27,941 nt of DNA from Apostichopus parvimensis (Eukaryota; Echinodermata; Holothuroidea; Aspidochirotida; Stichopodidae): positions 32,074 through 60,014 of the forward strand of contig KN889644.1 in NCBI GenBank assembly GCA_000934455.1. Reading direction: 5' to 3'. Position numbers and translations under genes: made by a program. The first letter of the stretch is position 1. Each line of letters starts with the position of its first letter. Shown here piece by piece: positions 21,332 through 27,941 of the stretch. The notes below the pieces were generated by a model that ran no database searches, was not told the DNA's origin, and was given only the letters and a program-made list of their open reading frames with translations.

Positions 21332-24300
21332 GTGAGTTACATAATCTAGAGTAGTATTTTATTTTCCATTATATGAATTTTCTACATTTATTTTTCAAGA
21401 TCAACATAGTTTATACTTATTGTATTTGCAAGAGAAGGTGTTCTATTGAATGTATAGTAGGCATATGATTGTTGGTTGATACGAACGATAGCGTTTCACT
21501 TGTCAAAAGTTGTTTAAATCACAATGTTGAAGGCATAGTAAATGATCTTTATATGACAACTCAAAAAAGCTAAACAGATTGTTACTATCTGAATGTCAAT
21601 AGGAAATTTGCTTAATAGTAAGTTTTTATTGTTATATTATCATTCATGAATTCAGACAAAAAAAAAAGGAAAATTATATTATTTACTCTCAAGTAGTTTG
21701 TACCTTAAACCAACCGCATTTTTTCTTTTTCTTCACTTTGCATTTGTTCGTCTGTTGAATGTTACACATTTTCCATAAAATCTTCTTTTAACAGTAAAAA
21801 AAATATATTGTATTTATTAATAGAGTACCGCAAATTCATAAAATTCAACCTAAGATATCGTGAACATATGACTTTACGTACAGCTTTTAAATCACACATT
21901 GAAATTGACACATTGAAATGTCAAACATTTTCACAATTTTGACATGTACATTTAAATCTCGATTTTTCTGAATTTTCCATTACTACTAATATTCCATAGT
22001 CCAACAAATTTATTTACTTTCATTTGTTCAATTAAATGTACCACTCATGTCCCTTAACTAAGCAAGATCAAGATGATTTAGATGAAAACATTGTTTGCTA
22101 TTGTTTCTTGATTCACGCAAAGAAAGCTTTATATGGTTGTAACTTCTTTTAAATTTATGTAATGAGTCAAAAGGTTTATCTCTTTCAAATATAAGACATT
22201 GCTTTCACTTGTTCATTAAAAAGAAGCATCGTGCATTTCCTAGTAGAGTTAGAAAACAAATAAGTTCACTTCTTGTCTTATATATAATTAAAGTCATGTT
22301 TTCATGGTTTTCATCAAAATTATACTATAGAATTCTTCTGATGATTTCAGTAACAACAATAATGAAGTTTCGGTTAAATACACTATATACAATTTGTTGA
22401 ATAAAATAGTTGGACTAGAAAGGAGTAACATAATTATAATGACTCTTTACAAATGATGACCAAAATATGATGTTAACTCATCTCCATTATATCGTTAGCA
22501 ATATGTTGATAAACGTATATTTGTTAGAAATATTTTCCCTATGAACTGGTGTTCACGGCTATCATAAACTCAGCATACAACGGGCTGAATATTGGGTTGA
22601 TAGACTTGTTCTATGTTAATATAGGTTGTCAACAAAATAGTTGAAAGAGTAAGCTAATATCAACATCAGATGTAATCAGTAATCTGGGAAAAATCATTCA
22701 GTTGTAACATCATATTTATTTGAATCATACCAGAATGCTAATTAACGAGATCGTCATCGAACTGGTTAAATTCAACTCATTGTTACGAATATCATTTAAA
22801 TATTTAGACGTTGGATACATATTGCGCATTATGTCATCCACTTTGCTAATTAAAATACAACAACGAAACTTAGAAAAGAGCGACAGTATCAAGTTTGCAT
22901 GTGGTTTCTTGAAAGCCATTTTCATTTATTCTTTGATTACAAAAAGTAGGATGTAAATTTAACTTGTTTTCTCTGAGACCTCTCTTGGAAGAGTTAAAGA
23001 GAGAGTGAGTATTGTTATAAAAGTGCTCAAATAATTGTTAAAAAGATATAAATGAATGCCTGGAGCAGGGATAAAGCTGATGGGCCGGTAATATGATGGA
23101 TCGGATTTGGAGTTAGTACACTATATTTTTTCCAAGAGGATTGAGTTGCAAAGTATCATACTCTGATGAGGTTACGCAATGATAATTAATAGTGCCAAGA
23201 GTTTGACGTAACTGACTTTTTCCTTCCCCATATTATTACCATACACTCAGACAAACGAATAAGTTCTATAACCATGTTAATGGGCACAATAATATCGTTA
23301 TTAAACATGCTAGTATCCTGAAAAGTTAGGGCGAAGTGTGAAATATCAAAATTTACTAGATTATTAAATATGGTCTTTAAACTGAGTAATATTGTGGTAA
23401 GGGCCGGCTGGGGTAGCAAGGATATCTATGAAGGTTGCTAGAAGAATTAGGATAAATTTGATTAGACGGTATACATTGCGATCGTTTTCAATGAGTCACA
23501 TGCACGTTAGTTACATTGTTGTAAGTTACATTTATTATGTATTTAAGACAGACTACTAGTAGTTACATTCATCAAGCTCGATCTTGTTAGCGTTTAACAT
23601 CATTGTATAAACGTGAGTGGTGCCTCTTCGAATTTGTCAATATTCAACAAAGTTACACTTGTAAGATTTCTCTATTGACATTTTTAAGTATATATCGCTA
23701 AATTGATCAATATATTCATTTTGTAAGGCTACCACCGGATCAATGTAGTCTTAAAACAAAGGTAACATAAATTTATGTTAGGATGCAAAGAACGAATTTG
23801 GTTGCATTGACAATAATGTTCGTACGTTTATCTACAAGACATCATATATTATTTATGACCATTTTTACATTTTGCAGAGTAATCATCAGCACAGCCTGCC
23901 TTCAACTACAGATGACACTCAACGTGAGATATATTTGCCTTTTAAGTTATTATATTTATGTTTACAGTACATTTAATTTTGCTTTGTTTAGGTGAGTAAT
24001 ACTAAATTTTTTCAGTAATTGAGAGTACATGATGCTGCAAATTTAATCATCATGTTATATCTCAATAAAGCAATGCTGTTGGCAATGCAAAGAGGCAAGA
24101 GCAGTTGAAAATGGCAGCTTAGCTAAGTTTAATATTATAATTAATTTACACAAGTGAGAGATATATTAACCAAGTGGCTAATCCTTGATTAACATAAATA
24201 ATACTAATACAAAAAACATATCGAATTAACGAGAGTCAATAACATGCCAGGCTTTATTCCTATTAGTCAAACTGTATTTGGACAACGTCCTTGTCAAGAA

Positions 24301-26943
24301 ATTCTTTTCGGTTTAATGTCCAAAACAAGTGGAAATTGAAATGTGTATTTACGGTATGATTTTGAGATAATCATTGTGAGGATTATAACTAAATTCAAAT
24401 ATATCCATTTTTTGAAATTATTATTATCACCTGCAAAAGTAGTGCTACATAAAATTATGTCGCTTTACTTACAGGTGGATCGTATTTCTTTTATCAAAGT
24501 TCTGAATATCCCAAGGACTGTCGAGATGTCCAACGTCATTGTTCTACATCAAGTTCCAGTGGAGTATACCTCATCAAACCAGATGGTTATAAAGAACCAT
24601 TTGAAGTATTCTGCAACAACGATGTAGATACAGGAGGATGGACGGTACGTCCATGACTATTTTCAAAAATGCTGCCAAGAGTTTGCTTTAAAATAAGTGT
24701 CATGCTGCTATTTTCGGAGATACATAATGCATGTCAATTTCAATCAATTTGATGATTGATTTATCACTGTAATATGACACCTTTGATATATTTACTTAAC
24801 TGTAAATATGATGTGTAACTATTGTATTTCATTAGTACATTATTTTAGTAAAAATATTTGGTTTCTCGTGAAGGTGAACTGAAATGTATTTTTAATGAGG
24901 AGCAACATAATTTTAACTCAGTTACCAAGATGACAGCATTATTGCATTCACATCACATCACTGAACGTGAACAATTAATATCACCGCCACATATACAGCG
25001 TGCTATGAGGTCATAGTTTTGAACAAACGATGTCAATTTTGAACAATTTTACTAAGCTATCCATTTCAGCCACCAGAAAAGCAACATGCAACAGGAATAT
25101 GTATTAAAACTCGTTTCTTTATGTTAGGTCATTCAACGACGTGAGGGTGGCTTTGTGAATTTTAACAGGAGTTGGTCACAGTATGAAGATGGATTTGGAT
25201 TCCTGTCCTCTGAGTTATGGCTGGGCAATGAAAAGTTGTCGTATTTGGCGAACCAGGAAGAGTATGAACTGCGTGTGGATATTACTCTTTATAATGGGTC
25301 GTCCTTGTATGCTATTTACAAAGGTTTCCGTATCACTGACGGATGGAGTCAATATATGATATCCAGTATCGGAGTATTGGAAAGCAATTTAGGTAAGTGG
25401 TTGAGATGATTGATAAAGTATTGAATTGAGAACCACTGATCGTTTACCATTATTTCGAAGTATTTTATATTCGTTCACATAAATACAATGCAAACACGTT
25501 TCCTTTGTTGTTGATTGTGTACACATTTTCATTGCATTATTTCTAGCCCGGAAATTCTGGTTTTGCCATAAAGTAATATTACATATTTCTTTCATATCCA
25601 GACTCAGCACTTTCAACCTGTCCTTCGAATATGATCTACACCACCTGCAGTTGCCAAGCAACGTGCGATAATCCTAATGGAGCGGATGGATGTAATAATG
25701 ACTGCCTGGGTAGTGAGGGTTGTAACTGTCCTACAGGGTTCTTAATGGATGGAAGTGACTGCATCCTTACGAGTGACTGTGGTTGTTTCATAAGAGATGA
25801 AAACTTGGTGATACCAGTGAGTACTTAATGTATTTTAACTATATACTTCTATTGCGACTACTCACGAAAGCATGACCATTGTTGGTGTAATATCTTGTCA
25901 TTGTTTTGTATTTTAGAATGGGGAAACATATATCAACGATGACTGCACACAAAAGTGTTCGTGCAGCAATAACCGATTAAGCTGTGAAGATGACTACAGG
26001 TGCAGTGCTAATGCGGTATGTGATATTAACGCTGGAGAGAGGCAGTGCTCTTGTAATGAAGGTTATGGAGGTGACGGACTAAGTTGTGAACCTTATGAAG
26101 ATTGTAAAGATGTTTACGACTCCGGCCATACACAAGATGGCGTTTATACAATCCTTCCGTCTGGATGGTCAGGTTCATCATTTAGTGTGTACTGTAAAAT
26201 GGATAATGGTGGAGGATGGACAGTAAGTCTTTTGTACTTTCTCACTCTTGAAACGTGTTAAAAGGTATTTATTTTACTTTAAGCAGATGATCTGTCTAAT
26301 ATTCATAATCGAGATATACACTTCGCTACGGAAATTACTAAATTAAATTATAAATTTCCGAGTTATTTACAATATATAAATTTACACGATACAATTCGAA
26401 TACATTATCGAAAATACTAACGGAACTCGGAATAATAGTAAACTTACTCAATCCACAGTAATCTGTAAAAGTACGAGTCAATAACTTTACATACGAAGCT
26501 TATTCTAATGCGTTCTCTAGAACGGCTTATAGACATCAAATGAATTGCTTTGCTATTTCATACGATTAAATGTCATGCTGATATTGCATTATCAACACTT
26601 ACAATATATATAAACCCATTGATTGCTCGTTTATGAATGTTTTTCACCTTTTAACACATCTGCTCACAAATTTGGCAGGTATTTCAACGTCGCACTGATG
26701 ATTCTACTAGTTTCTATAAGGACTGGACATCTTACAAGGAAGGATTTGGTGACGTTGAAAATTTCTGGCTAGGTAATGAAAAGCTTCATTACATGACAAA
26801 TCGGAAAAATTACCAGCTTCGCTTTGACGTCACTACCTCCGACGGGACACCTAAATATGCTGAATACCCAGAGTTTCAAGTTGAGTCTGAAAGCAACAAC
26901 TACAGATTGAATAAACTTGGAGATAGGAGTAGTGGCAATACAG
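21251..26943 (+). CDS. Secreted FReD-TIL-EGF-FReD protein, exons 1-7 of 8 (3' end outside window)
   Basis: Spliced gene: exons 21251-21331, 23878-23923, 24475-24644, 25128-25392, 25602-25816, 25917-26222 and 26679-26943, total 1348 nt (449 codons plus 1 nt). The frame is open throughout and all splice sites are GT-AG. Architecture equals that of the minus-strand paralogue: signal peptide 1-20 or so, linker to 42, half FReD 43-187, TIL about 190-245, TILa-like to about 280, EGF-like about 283-316, second FReD from about 320. It leaves exon 7 in phase 1 and needs a P-subdomain exon; by alignment of intron 7 with the left copy this exon should begin about 240 bp past the right edge. The product should be secreted; a lectin-like or adhesion role is family inference. 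It looks like the most intact copy. Confidence 0.9.
21332..23877 (+). other. Intron 1 of plus gene
   Basis: 2546-nt AT-rich intron, donor GTGAGT, acceptor TTTTGCAG. Small open frames on both strands (for example 22720-22956) lack domains or splice logic. No repeat pair recognised. Confidence 0.7.
23878..23923 (+). CDS. Exon 2: Thr/Ser linker micro-exon
   Basis: 46-nt exon after acceptor TTTTGCAG, donor GTGAGA, phase 0 in and phase 1 out. It encodes a polar linker ending LPSTTDDTQ, identical at its end to the minus-strand exon 2. Confidence 0.8.
24475..24644 (+). CDS. Exon 3: N-terminal part of first FReD
   Basis: 170-nt exon, acceptor TTACTTACAG, donor GTACGT, phase 1 in and phase 0 out. 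Contains EYPKDCRDV, GVYLIKPDG, PFEVFCNND and GGWT, the FReD opening. Near-identical layout to 12006-11837 on the other strand. Confidence 0.93.
25128..25392 (+). CDS. Exon 4: B subdomain of first FReD
   Basis: 265-nt exon, acceptor TATGTTAG, donor GTAAGT, phase 0 in and phase 1 out. Begins VIQRREGG and carries NFNRSWSQYEDGFG, LWLGNEKLSYLANQ, YELRVDI and FRIT. Contains sequons NRS and NGS. Confidence 0.94.
25602..25816 (+). CDS. Exon 5: TIL-type cysteine-rich module
   Basis: 215-nt exon, acceptor CATATCCAG, donor GTGAGT, phase 1 in and phase 0 out. Encodes STCPSNMIYTTC, CQATCDNPNG, GCNCPTGFLM and DCGCF with the TIL cysteine spacing. Confidence 0.92.
25917..26222 (+). CDS. Exon 6: TILa/VWC-like, EGF-like and start of second FReD
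   Basis: 306-nt exon, acceptor GTATTTTAG, donor GTAAGT, phase 0 on both sides. NGETYINDDCTQKCSC (TILa/VWC-like), CSANAVCDI and CSCNEGYGGDGLSC (EGF-like), then DCKDVYDS, DGVYTILPSGW, VYCKMDNGGGWT (FReD start). It begins only 100 nt after exon 5. Confidence 0.93.
26679..26943 (+). CDS. Exon 7: B subdomain of second FReD
   Basis: 265-nt exon, acceptor TTTGGCAG, donor GTTTGT, phase 0 in and phase 1 out. Begins VFQRRTDDS, with DWTSYKEGFGD, FWLGNEKLHYMTN and YQLRFDVTT. If intron 7 were retained, a TAA would follow after two codons. The P-subdomain exon is not in the window. Confidence 0.92.
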
Positions 26944-27010
26944 GTTTGTAAATGCTCTTCCTCTTCTCTTAGCCTTTCGGTTTCAGGAGTTTGGTTCCGA
27001 TGCGTAATTA

Positions 27011-27941
27011 TAGTCATATAAAAGCACGTTCTGGCTGATCATCTGCAATGTTTATATTTAATACCCCCTTCTGTTCATTAAAAATGTAATCAATTTCAAT
27101 CAACGATATGTAACCGTTATATGTAATTTCTTACGCTTCAAACGTTAAACCCTGGAAGTACGGCAGTTTTAAGGCAGAGCTGATATAGGTCAAGGGTCAT
27201 AAGTTTGACACTGTTCTTGTCATGTGAAAGAAAGCAGTGGCACAGTGTTTTAATGAGAGTTCGATCTCAAATCTCCTTTCCCTTGATGTTTACCTGGTAA
27301 TGAATTAATACCAGTTATCCTACACAAAGTTACACTTAACCGGTTTAGTAGCTAAAGTTGGAATCTTTATGTTAAAGGACGGTCTGATTATGACAATGCC
27401 GTAGCTTTGAAGTCCGCGTTAATTTAACATACTACCATGAACATAGCCCGAAGCAATTTAATTATCACAGTATAATTGCAGTTATAGGTGTTTTACATTT
27501 AACAGATTGATTGATTGATTAAAGTTGAAACTCACAAATGATTTGTTTCAATCATCTCGAGGCAGACTGAGATTTAAACAATAAACAACTATGCTACATT
27601 AGATTCGTTGATAGCAAATAACAATCTTCACAAAAATCATGATCGAGAAACGACTACAGCAAACGGCTGACATTCTCACAAGTGAATGATGCTTACGCAC
27701 ACACACACCCTGCTCTCATCAAACCCTACAAAACATACATGCATGCTGAGAAACACACAAGAAAACTGACCTTATAAACATGATTCATTGGTCATTTGTA
27801 TAGTATTATTTAGAATCCTATACTAGTGTGTCATTCTTTTAGATTCGAATAGTTAGATACTTCCTGTCCACTATGTTATACCAAAATGGTAAATATTGGA
27901 AATACTCATTCAAGTTATCACTAAAACTATACGTAGTTCTC
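27011..27941 (+). repeat. Intron 7 of the plus gene, partner of 2042-2966
   Basis: Right-hand copy of the direct repeat, lying within intron 7 that starts at 26944. The window ends inside it. Position 27941 aligns with 2966; the left exon 8 starts at 3206, so the right exon 8 is expected about 240 bp beyond the edge. Confidence 0.9.

Overview
This is AT-rich eukaryotic DNA with phased, GT-AG spliced exons, a non-autonomous DNA transposon, a tRNA-derived SINE and large recent duplications. All recognisable coding sequence belongs to one family of secreted fibrinogen-related (FReD) proteins. I infer a marine invertebrate deuterostome, most likely an echinoderm and possibly a sea cucumber, from the FReD style and genome texture. 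No taxonomic marker is present, so this is only moderately sure. Most genes were recovered as short exons by matching splice sites and reading phase between paralogous copies.

The core is a head-to-head pair of paralogues. The minus-strand gene runs from its start codon at 16394 down to a stop at 8237 in eight exons. The plus-strand gene starts at 21251 and has seven exons up to 26943; its eighth exon lies just past the right edge. Exon lengths match exactly (81, 46, 170, 265, 215 and 306 nt, then 262 or 265 nt) and all splice phases agree. Both predict: signal peptide, short Thr/Ser linker, a half FReD without the C-terminal calcium/ligand subdomain, a TIL cysteine-rich module, a TILa/VWC-like segment, an EGF-like module, and a second FReD completed by exon 8. 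In the minus-strand gene, exon 8 has an in-frame TAA at 8390-8392, 50 codons before the family-typical C-terminus.

The left third is wreckage of the same array. Bases 1 to about 2038 are a direct copy of the flank between the pair (about 16690-19006). They are fused near 2040 to a copy of the plus gene's intron 7 (2042-2966 matches 27011-27941), followed by an orphan exon 8 at 3206-3393. This locus is therefore an internally deleted paralogue that lost about 8 kb, including exons 1-7. A further decayed exon 3 lies at 5773-5962. A hAT-type MITE with 8-bp target duplications (4288-4724) and a SINE (about 6125-6491) sit in the same stretch.

The intergenic region 16395-21250 holds the duplicated flank, a tandem repeat of about 452 bp, and a short conserved promoter-proximal/5'UTR stretch upstream of each gene. 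Introns make up the rest; intron 2 of the minus gene carries its own tandem duplication. By family knowledge the products would be secreted lectin-like or adhesion/immune recognition proteins; nothing in the sequence fixes a ligand.
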